NCBI GenBank assembly: GCA_024102665.1
Contig: JAGFJP010000159.1
Coordinates: forward strand, 1-64,000
Direction of reading: 5' to 3'
Length of the DNA: 64,000 bases
From: Thiogranum sp.
GTDB lineage: Bacteria > Pseudomonadota > Gammaproteobacteria > DSM-19610
Part shown: piece after piece, positions 41,424 through 48,659 of the stretch
Layout: each line of letters starts with the position of its first letter
Position numbering within the stretch: position 1 is the first letter of the stretch
Notes under the pieces: model-generated
The model's database searches: none
Seen by the model: only the letters and a program-made list of their open reading frames with translations
What the model was told of the DNA's origin: nothing
Position numbers and translations under genes: made by a program

Positions 41424-41524
41424 TCCGCGCTCCGGCCGTTGACGGTGAGAGACCGTGACCGTATTATCGCCCGTCCTGTTCTGCGGCGGTTTGAGCGTGT
41501 TCAAACTGGAATGGCCGGGGATAA

Positions 41525-41601
41525 CGGGGTATAGCGCAGTCTGGTAGCGCGCCTGCTTTGGGAGCAGGATGTCGGGAGTTCGAATCTCTCTACCCCGACC
41601 A
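41525..41601 (+). tRNA. tRNA-Pro (anticodon TGG)
   Basis: A full cloverleaf of 77 nt including encoded CCA: acceptor CGGGGTA pairs with TACCCCG, anticodon loop TTTGGGA gives TGG, T-arm with GTTCGAATC. First gene of the tRNA operon. Confidence 0.96.
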
Positions 41602-41656
41602 AACACATCGGTCTCAGGGTGGCAGGTTGCCAGTGCCGACAGCGCGACATGATTTC

Positions 41657-41715
<59 letters not shown>

Positions 41716-41733
<18 letters not shown>

Positions 41734-41793
41734 GAGCAGCAGGATTTTGCAGGGAGGGATTCGAACCCCCGACGCGAAAGTCAGGTTCGACGC
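41716..41793 (+). repeat. tRNA-Arg 3'-end repeat, copy 1
   Basis: 78-bp unit whose first 18 bases are the 3' end of tRNA-Arg including CCA, followed by a spacer and an inverted copy of its T-arm (41753-41773, perfect 21-bp inverse of 41703-41723). It is repeated 151 bp downstream with very few changes. Confidence 0.85.
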
Positions 41794-41866
41794 CACACCG
41801 GAAGGTGTGGCGAACGCTGGAGCGCAGCGACAGCGGCCCCGGAGGGGTGAGGGCGGAGCCCGAATC

Positions 41867-41944
41867 ATCCCTCCCGGGGCGCCAGAGCAGCAGGATTTTG
41901 CAGAGAGGGATTCGAACCCCCGACTCGAAACTCAGGTTCGACGC
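41867..41944 (+). repeat. tRNA-Arg 3'-end repeat, copy 2
   Basis: Second copy of the 78-bp unit, offset 151 bp from the first. It again carries the tRNA-Arg 3' terminal bases with CCA and the inverted T-arm (20 bases matching), but no tRNA body in front. The arrangement recalls the tRNA-end repeats of the E. coli tyrT operon, or stacked attachment-site duplications. Confidence 0.85.
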
Positions 41945-41979
41945 GGCAGGCATGGCCTCCGCGATACAGAAGGTTAAGT

Positions 41980-42056
41980 GGCGGGCGTAGCTCAGTTGGT
42001 AGAGCCCCGGATTGTGATTCCGGTCGTCGTGGGTTCGAGTCCCATCGCTCGCCCCA
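41980..42056 (+). tRNA. tRNA-His (anticodon GTG)
   Basis: 77 nt including the extra 5' G (-1) opposite C73 and encoded CCA. Acceptor GCGGGCG pairs with CGCTCGC; anticodon loop TTGTGAT gives GTG. Confidence 0.96.
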
Positions 42057-42062
42057 TTTTTC

Positions 42063-42108
42063 GGGCCGTTAGCTCAGTTGGTAGAGCAGGAGACTCTTAA
42101 TCTCCTTT
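42063..42108 (+). pseudogene. Truncated tRNA-Lys (CTT), 5' half only
   Basis: The sequence starts like a normal tRNA-Lys (GGGCCGTTAGCTCAGTTGG), forms a D-arm and an anticodon arm with stem GGAGA/TCTCC and loop CTCTTAA, then loses all similarity: no variable loop, T-arm or acceptor 3' strand follows. It sits 6 bases after tRNA-His where the native tRNA-Lys of this cluster would be expected. The break point is just 3' of the anticodon stem. Confidence 0.8.
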
Positions 42109-42192
42109 CTCACTGCCCTAGCGGATTGATTTAGCTGAAAAAGTTGCGAGGATTCTGACAATTCTCTGGCAACTCTTCTGACAAAAACAACT

Positions 42193-42268
42193 GGGGGCGT
42201 AGCTCAGCTGGTAGAGCATCGGACTCTTAATCCGCTGGTCCACGGTTCGAATCCGTGCGCCCCCACCA
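42193..42268 (+). tRNA. tRNA-Lys (anticodon CTT)
   Basis: 76 nt with encoded CCA. Acceptor GGGGGCG pairs with CGCCCCC, T-stem CACGG/CCGTG; loop CTCTTAA gives CTT. One mismatch tops the anticodon stem. The integrase stop codon lies 8 bp beyond its CCA, so this tRNA is the likely attachment site of the island. Confidence 0.95.
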
Positions 42269-42276
42269 TCTTCGCC

Positions 42277-43353
42277 TCACCCTGCCGGATCGACCGCATC
42301 CCTCGTGCGGTTGTAGCGCTGGCGCACTTCCTCGCTCTTGTGCCCGGCGCTGTTCTGCGTGTCGCCCTTGCGGTCGATGAAGTCGGAAATCCCCTTGGCT
42401 TTAAGATCGTGGGTCGTGAATTTTTCGAAACTGACGCCCGCTTCCTTGGCCTCCTCGGCGCACTGGTTCATCAAGCGCCACCACGCAGTCTGGACGGTGC
42501 TGGTCGGGATCCTGCCGCCCTTCCGGCCGTGCAGGACGTACTTCTGTGGCACCTGCGGCGGGATGGCCTGGGCGGCCCTCACAGCGGCTCTCAGGCGGTC
42601 TGACCACCGTACGAGGTTGTCTTTCGAACCCTTGCGGCGGTCCACGATAATCCCTGCCTCAGTGAGATCGGCGGGAGTGAGGTCGAGCGGCTCTGAGATG
42701 CGGCCGTAGAGTAGGTAGCACAGCTCCATCAGCGGTCGCAGGTAGCCCCGCGCGCGCTGGTAGACGTAAGCGTATTCTTCGTCGGTGACGTAGCGGTCGC
42801 GAGGCACCTCGCGGTTCCGGGCGACTTTGTGGCAGGGGTTGGCGGTGATCAGCTGCCCTTTCGCGTCCCGCACCATGTCGCGCTCGATCGCCCAGCTGAA
42901 CACGGCGGAGAGAAAAGCTTTCTCGCGGTTCCCGGCGATGGGCGCGCCGTCATTCGCTCGCTTGTCGAGGTACTTGCGGATGAGCCCCTTGGTGATGCTC
43001 GCGACGTCGCGGTCGCCGAACGACTTGCCGCTCTTGAAGCGGGTGCCGATTACCTGTCGGTAATTTTTCAGGTACTGATCCTGCGTCTCACCGGCAAGCG
43101 CTTTGAACTTCGGCGATTTGAGATACTTGTCGCACAGCCAGCGCAGCGTGTGTTTGCTCGCCCGAGTGGCGAGGTGGTCTGCCAACGCCCGCAGGATCAC
43201 CTCAATCGGCGCGTCGGCGGCGCACAGGCGCACCGGCGGCTCGCAGCGGTTCGGGCGATACACGACTTGGCCGTGGTCGATATAGACGTGGCGGGGGAGG
43301 TGGGAATTCTTCTTTGATCTTTTGCGGCCCACTTTAGAACTCGTCGTCTTCAT
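42277..43353 (-). CDS. int: Tyrosine recombinase / phage-type integrase
   Basis: 358 residues. N-terminal basic arm and SAM-like core-binding domain (60-160), then the catalytic domain. Catalytic set: Arg218 (YGRISEP), Lys in the 241-244 loop, His315 (THDLKAKG, with Lys instead of Arg at the HxxR position, a common phage variant), His338 (GHKS) and Tyr347 (RQRYNRT). It reads toward tRNA-Lys and its stop is 8 bp from the tRNA 3' end, the classical position of an integrase beside its attachment site. Overlaps the following small gene by 20 bases. Confidence 0.95.
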   Translation of the reverse strand: MKTTSSKVGRKRSKKNSHLPRHVYIDHGQVVYRPNRCEPPVRLCAADAPIEVILRALADHLATRASKHTLRWLCDKYLKSPKFKALAGETQDQYLKNYRQVIGTRFKSGKSFGDRDVASITKGLIRKYLDKRANDGAPIAGNREKAFLSAVFSWAIERDMVRDAKGQLITANPCHKVARNREVPRDRYVTDEEYAYVYQRARGYLRPLMELCYLLYGRISEPLDLTPADLTEAGIIVDRRKGSKDNLVRWSDRLRAAVRAAQAIPPQVPQKYVLHGRKGGRIPTSTVQTAWWRLMNQCAEEAKEAGVSFEKFTTHDLKAKGISDFIDRKGDTQNSAGHKSEEVRQRYNRTRDAVDPAG

Positions 43354-43540
43354 CCTCTACATTCCTCGGATCATTTTGCATGGTCATGGCCCTGTCAAGG
43401 GCCCCTGTCGTGCAGCAAACCGCCCCGTCGCGGCCGATGATCGGCCTAACCCCCAGCTGTAGCAGGGCTTTTTTCAGGTCGGAGGGGCGCTGGTAGCCCA
43501 GCCACTCCAGCAGTTCGGGTTGTGTCAGGAGTCTGCTCAT
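43334..43540 (-). CDS. DUF4224-like small protein upstream of integrase
   Basis: 68 residues from ATG 43540; TTG 43555 is an in-frame alternative. Contains LTQPELLEWLGYQRPSDLKK, resembling the DUF4224 domain of short proteins encoded directly before phage integrases, which probably act as recombination directionality factors or DNA-binding partners. Ends EDEDDEF, an acidic tail, and overlaps int by 20 bases, so the two should be co-expressed. Confidence 0.75.
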   Translation of the reverse strand: MSRLLTQPELLEWLGYQRPSDLKKALLQLGVRPIIGRDGAVCCTTGALDRAMTMQNDPRNVEDEDDEF

Positions 43541-43642
43541 GGACCCGTGTAGCAACCGCTGAAGCGTTTCGAGGACATTTATTGCGAAAAGGTGTCCTCC
43601 TGCGCGTTTCTGTGAAAAGCGTCACAAAACCGGCACGGCAGC

Positions 43643-43672
43643 TTGACACCGTTACAGTCGCTACTGTAAACT
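43643..43672 (+). promoter_or_regulatory. Promoter with overlapping operator
   Basis: TTGACA (43643-43648) and TAAACT (43667-43672) are separated by 18 bp. Between and across them lies the perfect inverted repeat TTACAGT-CGCT-ACTGTAA (43652-43669). A protein bound there would block RNA polymerase, so this looks like the control point of the island; the regulator is not identified. Confidence 0.75.
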
Positions 43673-43718
43673 AGCGAAAGTGATGTCTATACTAGAACAC
43701 CCCCAAAAGGAGACCACA

Positions 43719-43901
43719 ATGGCCCAGATCATCAGTTTCGAAGCAGCTCAGGCACGTCGCGAGACGCTGGCCCGCGCCGCGCAGATCAACCTCGACGCCA
43801 TGCGCTATCCGGCGGGCAGCTACGGCAGGCAGCTCTTCCAAGCGTTCGCCAAGGCGGACTTCGACGCGTGCCTGCGGCTGATGGCCGAACACGGGCGGTA
43901 A
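43719..43901 (+). CDS. Small hypothetical protein, 60 aa
   Basis: 60 residues, predicted helical (ISFEAAQARRETLARAAQ). A strong AAAAGGAG ribosome site precedes ATG 43719; the longer frame from 43680 is not needed. It lies directly after the operator-controlled promoter and before a hairpin, so it forms its own short transcript. Function unknown; small proteins here in phage satellites are often regulators. Confidence 0.7.
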   Translation: MAQIISFEAAQARRETLARAAQINLDAMRYPAGSYGRQLFQAFAKADFDACLRLMAEHGR

Positions 43902-43906
43902 AAGAA

Positions 43907-43927
43907 ACCCCCGCTTCATGCGGGGGT
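43907..43927. terminator. Bidirectional terminator between the 60-aa gene and the convergent membrane protein
   Basis: ACCCCCGC (43907-43914) pairs with GCGGGGGT (43920-43927) around TTCAT. On the - strand it is followed by a T-rich tract, so it chiefly ends the transcript of the membrane protein; it could also serve the + strand. Confidence 0.8.
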
Positions 43928-43942
43928 GAAAGGGGTTGATGA

Positions 43943-44803
43943 TTAGCCTTTGGACTTGCGTGCCGAAATTTCCTTGGCATCCAATTCGCGGATGCGCTCT
44001 GCGCATACCTCGTATTGGCCTAAGTAGTGCTTCCGGTCTGCGAAGCGCTTCATAGCATACGCCTTGGCGGCTTGCTCTACGCAGTACATCTGATAGGCGT
44101 GCAGCCCTTTGATCGTCGTCGGCAGCTCGCCGCTTTCGTCGACCTCGATGCCTTCTGTGCTGACCGCTTTACCGGCCTGCTCGGCGCGGCGGACCTTCAG
44201 CGCGTTGAGCGTCGTGCGGCTCGAGAACGCCTCAACCAGGTCGCCGATCGCCACAGCGCCGACGAGCCCGACAGCGAGTACAAGCACCGCTGCAACGCAC
44301 GCCGCGATGCTGACATGCTCCTGAGCCCAGGCCGAACGGTAGATCGCATCACCGGCCGCGAGGGTCAGCACCGCGATCACCTCAACCTGCGCGACGGCAA
44401 GGAGCCGGTCACCGAGCAGACGCCGCTTGAGCCACGCCTGCTCACCAGGCCGCGCAAGGAAGCCACTACGCTTGGCTTCGGCGTACTCGGCATCTGTGAG
44501 CGGCCGAGCGTCGTCTCCGAGCTCAACGCCGCCGGGGGCGGGCACGAACTTGCCGAAAGCGAGGTCGCTGTGCAGCCCGCGCTGCATCGCGGCGAGGTTC
44601 GGCTCCACGGCGGCCCAGACCAACGCCAGGGCTCCGACGATCGCGAGTTCACCAACAGCCTCTTCGAAGCCGAAGCTGACGAACTCTGCGACGGCATCGA
44701 TGCCATACACGCCAGCTGCCAGAATAGCAAAGGCTTGCCAGAGCAAAGCCATGTGCCGTTCAATTGCGCGCGAGGCGCGGTAACGCAAATCAACTGCTTT
44801 CAT
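43943..44803 (-). CDS. Membrane protein of unknown function
   Basis: 286 residues. Predicted helices near 20-40 and 50-72 (LAIVGALALVWAAVEPNL), then 130-155 and 165-190 (VAAVLVLAVGLVGAVAIG), with a cytoplasmic C-terminal region rich in charged helices (EQAAKAYAMKRFADRKHYLGQ). No family recognised. It is cargo or a regulator on the opposite strand from the replication module, with its own terminator. Confidence 0.65.
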   Translation of the reverse strand: MKAVDLRYRASRAIERHMALLWQAFAILAAGVYGIDAVAEFVSFGFEEAVGELAIVGALALVWAAVEPNLAAMQRGLHSDLAFGKFVPAPGGVELGDDARPLTDAEYAEAKRSGFLARPGEQAWLKRRLLGDRLLAVAQVEVIAVLTLAAGDAIYRSAWAQEHVSIAACVAAVLVLAVGLVGAVAIGDLVEAFSSRTTLNALKVRRAEQAGKAVSTEGIEVDESGELPTTIKGLHAYQMYCVEQAAKAYAMKRFADRKHYLGQYEVCAERIRELDAKEISARKSKG

Positions 44804-45058
44804 GGAGTATCTCCTATTCGTCTATCGATAGAGGTACTCCGACGCGATGCCTGTTGGGGTGATCAGCCCCCGCATCTTGCCGGAGGCTGGACACCCAGTG
44901 TGTCCTGCCTAGTGTAGGGAACGCCGAAGACTAAGGGCCTGTATTTTTCGAGGCGGCGCGAAATTGCGAAAAAAATTCACGAATCGCACCAGAGCGCCGC
45001 GTTTCGCCGCTTTTTTATCTATATGACGGGACTGACACGCTTATTGATGGAGCACGAC

Positions 45059-45281
45059 ATGACTTCAAAAACAACGCCGCAGCGCATCGTGACGCTGCCG
45101 CGCGCCGCAGAGCTGTTGGCGCAGCGGCTTGAGCGAAAACGCTCTGCGCTACTGGCACCGGCATCGCACCGCTCAAGGCTGCGGACGCTGCTTCCTGCGG
45201 CCGTCGGGGCCACCGGGGATGCTCGATATGGACGCGCTCGAGACGTGGCTTCGCGGCGGCAGGCAGAGAGGTGCGGCATGA
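45059..45281 (+). pseudogene. Frameshifted helix-turn-helix (excisionase/AlpA-like) gene
   Basis: From ATG 45059 the frame reads MTSKTTPQRIVTLPRAAELL, a typical HTH start. Skipping one base near 45128 moves into a frame reading LSENALRYWHRHRTAQGC, then GMLDMDALETWLRGG and a stop at 45279-45281 whose ATGA overlaps the next gene's start. The joined protein of about 73 residues is coherent, whereas the uninterrupted frame runs into low-complexity Arg/Ala residues. Either the gene is inactivated or a +1 frameshift is used (or a sequencing indel). Confidence 0.6.
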
Positions 45282-45553
45282 ACGCGGAGCTCAAAGAGCA
45301 GATCGCGGCGATGCTGACGCCCGCGCAGGCGGCGGAGCAACTCGGGGTGGCAGTGAAGACGCTGAAAAAGTGGCGCTGGAAAGGCGTCGGGCCGCGCTTC
45401 GAGCGCCTCGGACACAAAACGGTGCGCTACAGCGAGGCGGCCGTCGCGGCGTTCGCACGCAGCGAGCCTGGCGCGGGCGTGCGGCCGAAGATCGGGCGGC
45501 CGAAGAAAAATCGCAGCGGAGCGGAAAATCCGCCGCCACAGTCGCTATATTAG
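45278..45553 (+). CDS. Helix-turn-helix DNA-binding protein
   Basis: 91 residues from ATG 45278, overlapping the stop of the frameshifted HTH gene. LTPAQAAEQLGVAVKTLKKWRWKGVGPRFERLGHKTVRYSEAA is a MerR/excisionase-type winged helix as in phage Xis and AlpA proteins; the basic C-terminal tail (KIGRPKKNR) should contact DNA. Probably a regulator or directionality factor of the integrated element. A terminator follows 35 bases later. Confidence 0.8.
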   Translation: MNAELKEQIAAMLTPAQAAEQLGVAVKTLKKWRWKGVGPRFERLGHKTVRYSEAAVAAFARSEPGAGVRPKIGRPKKNRSGAENPPPQSLY

Positions 45554-45587
45554 AAGAGTCCTCCTTGACTTGTAAAAACCCCACACC

Positions 45588-45617
45588 GCCCCGGTTCTCA
45601 ACCGGGGCATCTTTTTT
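45588..45617 (+). terminator. Rho-independent terminator
   Basis: GCCCCGGTT (45588-45596) pairs perfectly with AACCGGGGC (45600-45608), 3-base loop, followed by ATCTTTTTT. Ends the HTH transcript before the replication gene. Confidence 0.93.
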
Positions 45618-45717
45618 AGGCAGCAGAAATTCGAAATTGTGAGCCGTTTTCGGTCGTGACATTCGCTACACGAGGAAACCCGGGCGTGGGGCCCGGAACG
45701 ACTCAAGGAGTTCGCAG

Positions 45718-47490
45718 ATGTCTACTGCCGTCAACCCCCCTGCGGCCAGCGATGCCGCACCTGATCACCAGACCGCCACGATAGGCGGCTACCGCGCGCT
45801 CGGCGTAGAGGCTGGCACGCACTGCGTCGTCTGGTCAAATTTCACCGACTCGATCCAGTCCCTGCCGCCGCGCGCGATGGATCAAAACACGCTGCGCATG
45901 GTCGTCGGCCCGAGCTGGGCGATCGCCCGCCACCCGCGCTTTAACCAGCAGGGCGAACTCACCGGCGCGAACTGGTCGAAGATTGCCGATGAGATCGCAC
46001 GCGACTGCGTCGAGAAGGGCGTGTATCGCTCAGACGCAGTGCGCGGCCCGGGCGTGTATGTTGCCCCGGACGATCCGGACGTGCTCATCATCAACTCGGC
46101 TACTCTGCGCCGCACGGACGGCAAGGCAATCGAGCGCTCCGGCGAGCACGGATTCGTGTACCCTGCTCACTCAGATATAGGTCTCAACGCGGCGCACGAA
46201 CCGGCCGATGCCGAGGCGATCGCCGAGTTCGAGGAGGTGCTGGCGACCTGGCGCTGGGCACGCCAGACAGACGCCCGCCTGCTGCTTGGGTGGGCGGTGA
46301 CTTCGCTGATCCCAGGCGCACTCGACCGCAGGCCCTACGCGCTGCTCACCGGCCCGCGAGGCACGGCGAAATCCACGATGCTTGATATGCTGCGGTGCAT
46401 CTTGGGCAAGACGGTCAAGTATTATGACGGCAAGTCCACTGCGGCCGGGGTGAGGCAAGACCTCGCAGGTACGGCGCGCGGAATCATGATGGATGAGGCT
46501 GAAGCGGGCGAGGCCAGCAATGAGGCGCGCCGCATCGGCGCATTCGTCGACATGCTCCGCTCAGCGTACAGCGACGGCACAGACGGGCTGGCACGCGGCA
46601 CCCCGGGCCAGGGCGCGTTGATGTTCAAACTCAACTTTACGGCGCTCATCGCGCAGATCAACCCGCCGCCGATGAATGACGCCGACCGCAGCCGCTGCGT
46701 CGTGCTCGAGCTTGACCGCTTGCCGAGCGGGGCACTGCCGCCGGATTTTGTGCTCGATGAGGACGCCCAGCGCGAATTTGGCAAGGCCTTCCGCGCGAGG
46801 GCGCTGGCGGCATGGCCGGTGCTGCGGGGATCCATGCCGGTATTCAAGACGGCGCTGGTCGGACTCGGGCGCTCGGGCCGCTTCGGCGACACGCTCGGCA
46901 CGCTACTGGCGGCCTACTGGGCGCTGATGCACGATGCCGTCGCGACTGAAGCCGAGGCGCTGGAGCTGATCAACTCGACCGCACTGGAGGATCACGCCGA
47001 GTCCGAGGTCGTGGTCGATGAGACAGACGCGCTGGACCGCCTGCTCGACGGCCTGCTGCGGATCGAAGCCACCGGAAAGACCCTGAGCGTGCGCCAGGCT
47101 ATCGTGCAAGCCCTGCTCAAGCCAGACCCCACGGCAGCCATTGACCTCCCCGAGGAGTGCCGCCGCATGCTGGTGCTGCACGGCATAGGCGTGGATCTAC
47201 GGCAGCAGATGATCAATGTCGTGTCGAACCCCGCGCATCCGCAGCTGCGCCGCCTGTACGCCGGTTCACGCTACGAGATTGGCGGGTGGTCAACGATGCT
47301 AGGGCGTATCCCCGGGGCGCAGCGGAACAAGTCTGTGCGGCTCGACGGGGCTGTGCGAAAGTGTGTGCGGATCCCGCTGACCAAGGACATTCGACGCGAA
47401 GCTGGCCTGCACCTGTCGGACGCCTCGCAGGGGCAGGAGGGCGCTCAGGTTGACACGTTCGACGATGAGCCGACGGCGGCGCACGGCTGA
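45718..47490 (+). CDS. AAA+/SF3-like helicase, putative replication initiator of the island
   Basis: 590 residues, preceded by CAAGGAG. N-terminal 170 residues are of unknown fold; then an ATPase core with Walker A TGPRGTAKST at 211-220 and Walker B GIMMDEAEAGE near 254-264, and a helical C-terminal part. The layout fits phage-satellite and plasmid helicase/primase-type initiators. Directly behind it lie a terminator and a cluster of heptamer iterons, the expected binding sites of such an initiator. No clear primase motif was found, so a host or other primase may be needed. Confidence 0.7.
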   Translation: MSTAVNPPAASDAAPDHQTATIGGYRALGVEAGTHCVVWSNFTDSIQSLPPRAMDQNTLRMVVGPSWAIARHPRFNQQGELTGANWSKIADEIARDCVEKGVYRSDAVRGPGVYVAPDDPDVLIINSATLRRTDGKAIERSGEHGFVYPAHSDIGLNAAHEPADAEAIAEFEEVLATWRWARQTDARLLLGWAVTSLIPGALDRRPYALLTGPRGTAKSTMLDMLRCILGKTVKYYDGKSTAAGVRQDLAGTARGIMMDEAEAGEASNEARRIGAFVDMLRSAYSDGTDGLARGTPGQGALMFKLNFTALIAQINPPPMNDADRSRCVVLELDRLPSGALPPDFVLDEDAQREFGKAFRARALAAWPVLRGSMPVFKTALVGLGRSGRFGDTLGTLLAAYWALMHDAVATEAEALELINSTALEDHAESEVVVDETDALDRLLDGLLRIEATGKTLSVRQAIVQALLKPDPTAAIDLPEECRRMLVLHGIGVDLRQQMINVVSNPAHPQLRRLYAGSRYEIGGWSTMLGRIPGAQRNKSVRLDGAVRKCVRIPLTKDIRREAGLHLSDASQGQEGAQVDTFDDEPTAAHG

Positions 47491-47510
47491 TCAGCCCGTC
47501 CCCGGAAGAC

Positions 47511-47537
47511 GGCCTGCCTACCCGGCAGGCCTTTTTT
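47511..47537 (+). terminator. Rho-independent terminator after the replication gene
   Basis: GGCCTGCC (47511-47518) pairs perfectly with GGCAGGCC (47524-47531), a 5-base loop, then six T. Twenty bases after the stop. Confidence 0.93.
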
Positions 47538-47580
47538 GTGGCGACGCCTCGGACAGCACCTGAGGTGGCCTCACCCGGAG

Positions 47581-47862
47581 TGTAACCGTGTACGCCGAAT
47601 GTAACCGCGATGTAACCCCGGCAGGTTACAGGAAATATTCGAACTTTCAAATGGATACTGCCGTGTAACCGTTGTAACCCGATTTTGCGGTACAAGACAC
47701 TGATAAGGAAACGGCTGGGATCAACGCGCGCGCATGGGGGGTATATAATTTCGAGTTACACAGGTTACGAAGGTTACAACCTCTATAACCAGCTGTTCTC
47801 GACAGCAAAAACTTGTAACCTCGATGTAACCCGCGAACCGGCGGAGGGTTACAACGGTTACA
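47581..47862. repeat. Iteron cluster, putative origin of replication
   Basis: The heptamer TGTAACC occurs at 47581, 47600, 47611, 47664, 47673, 47814 and 47825, and its complement GGTTACA at 47624, 47772, 47847 and 47856. One-mismatch copies lie at 47754, 47763 and 47784. Many are spaced 9-11 bp apart, that is on one DNA face. Two AT-rich stretches (47631-47655 and 47741-47752) lie between the groups. Position next to an SF3/AAA+ gene makes an origin the best reading. Confidence 0.75.
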
Positions 47863-48283
47863 ACGGCTGACGCCGCGAGCGCGGAAGTGCTGCTAAGCAC
47901 GCCCTGCCGCCCCGAACCTCTTCTGGCGAGCCAGCGCTTGCGCTGGCCTGAAGCCCCTCCTGGGAGGGGTGGGGGAGGGGGAATTCGAAAATCGCCGCCC
48001 CGTATCTACCGCCGCCACGCACCTGACGCCAGGGGTGCTGCCGATGGCGAAGGTCGGCACGAACCGCCGCCAGCCGTTCGCAAACGACCGATGCGCAGCT
48101 TTACCCCTGCTGCCTTCGCCGCCTGCGCCCTCTCCGGCGGCCCGACACCCGCCCCGCCCGGAATTTCCGCTCGCCCCCTAAAAGCGCCCCCGGCCCTCAA
48201 AAAAAACAGGCCGTATTGTGTCGCGCCGTTGCTATACCCCCTAAGCGCGGCAATCCCGCCACGCCGCGACACAGGAGCTACAG
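47863..48283. other. GC-rich stretch without a supported gene
   Basis: No open frame here has a convincing start, ribosome site and composition. At its end a 9-bp inverted repeat (TGTGTCGCG at 48217-48225, CGCGACACA at 48265-48273) frames a hairpin directly upstream of the ribosome site of the next (decayed) gene, and may be a control element. Confidence 0.5.
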
Positions 48284-48654
48284 ATTTTCGTACTGACTGA
48301 CCCGAACCGTCCCGCTTACGCGATCCTTCGCACGCCTGAAGGCATTACCGACCCACGCCTTGCCGACACCTGCGCTGTGCCCGACTACGACCGTTCGCCT
48401 CGCATCGACCCACGCACCGGCATCAGCTGGGCCCTGCGTTCTACACGCCGGATGAGGTGCTCGCACTGGCAGAAGACGGGGCTGGCGCTTGGCTTTGTGC
48501 GCCGCGCCGCGCTGGCGAGCTGACGCCCCGGCCGTCGCGGTGCGCCGCGTGCCGACGCGATGATGGCGAGTTAAATAGCAGAAAACGCAAAATTTCGCCC
48601 CGCTATTCCCTAAACCCAAGTAAGCAGCGATGGTGCTGCGAAACTGAGGAGTGA
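48284..48654 (+). pseudogene. Decayed small gene with ATT at the expected start and a frameshift
   Basis: An AGGAG ribosome site (48273-48277) precedes ATT 48284, from which the frame reads FVLTDPNRPAYAILRTPEG and stays protein-like to about 48430. There a one-base shift gives the continuation FYTPDEVLALAEDGAGAWLC to a stop at 48652-48654. Start and frame both look damaged, although ATT initiation is known for infC. No family recognised. Confidence 0.45.
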
Positions 48655-48659
48655 CTCAC

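Noticed and set aside
41734-41944. CRISPR-like repeat array near the tRNAs
   Set aside because: Only two units, of tRNA origin, with one long spacer and no cas genes.
47685-47870. 61-codon frame with repeated Gly-Tyr-Asn
   Set aside because: It is an artefact of the iterons read as codons; no ribosome site or other protein character.
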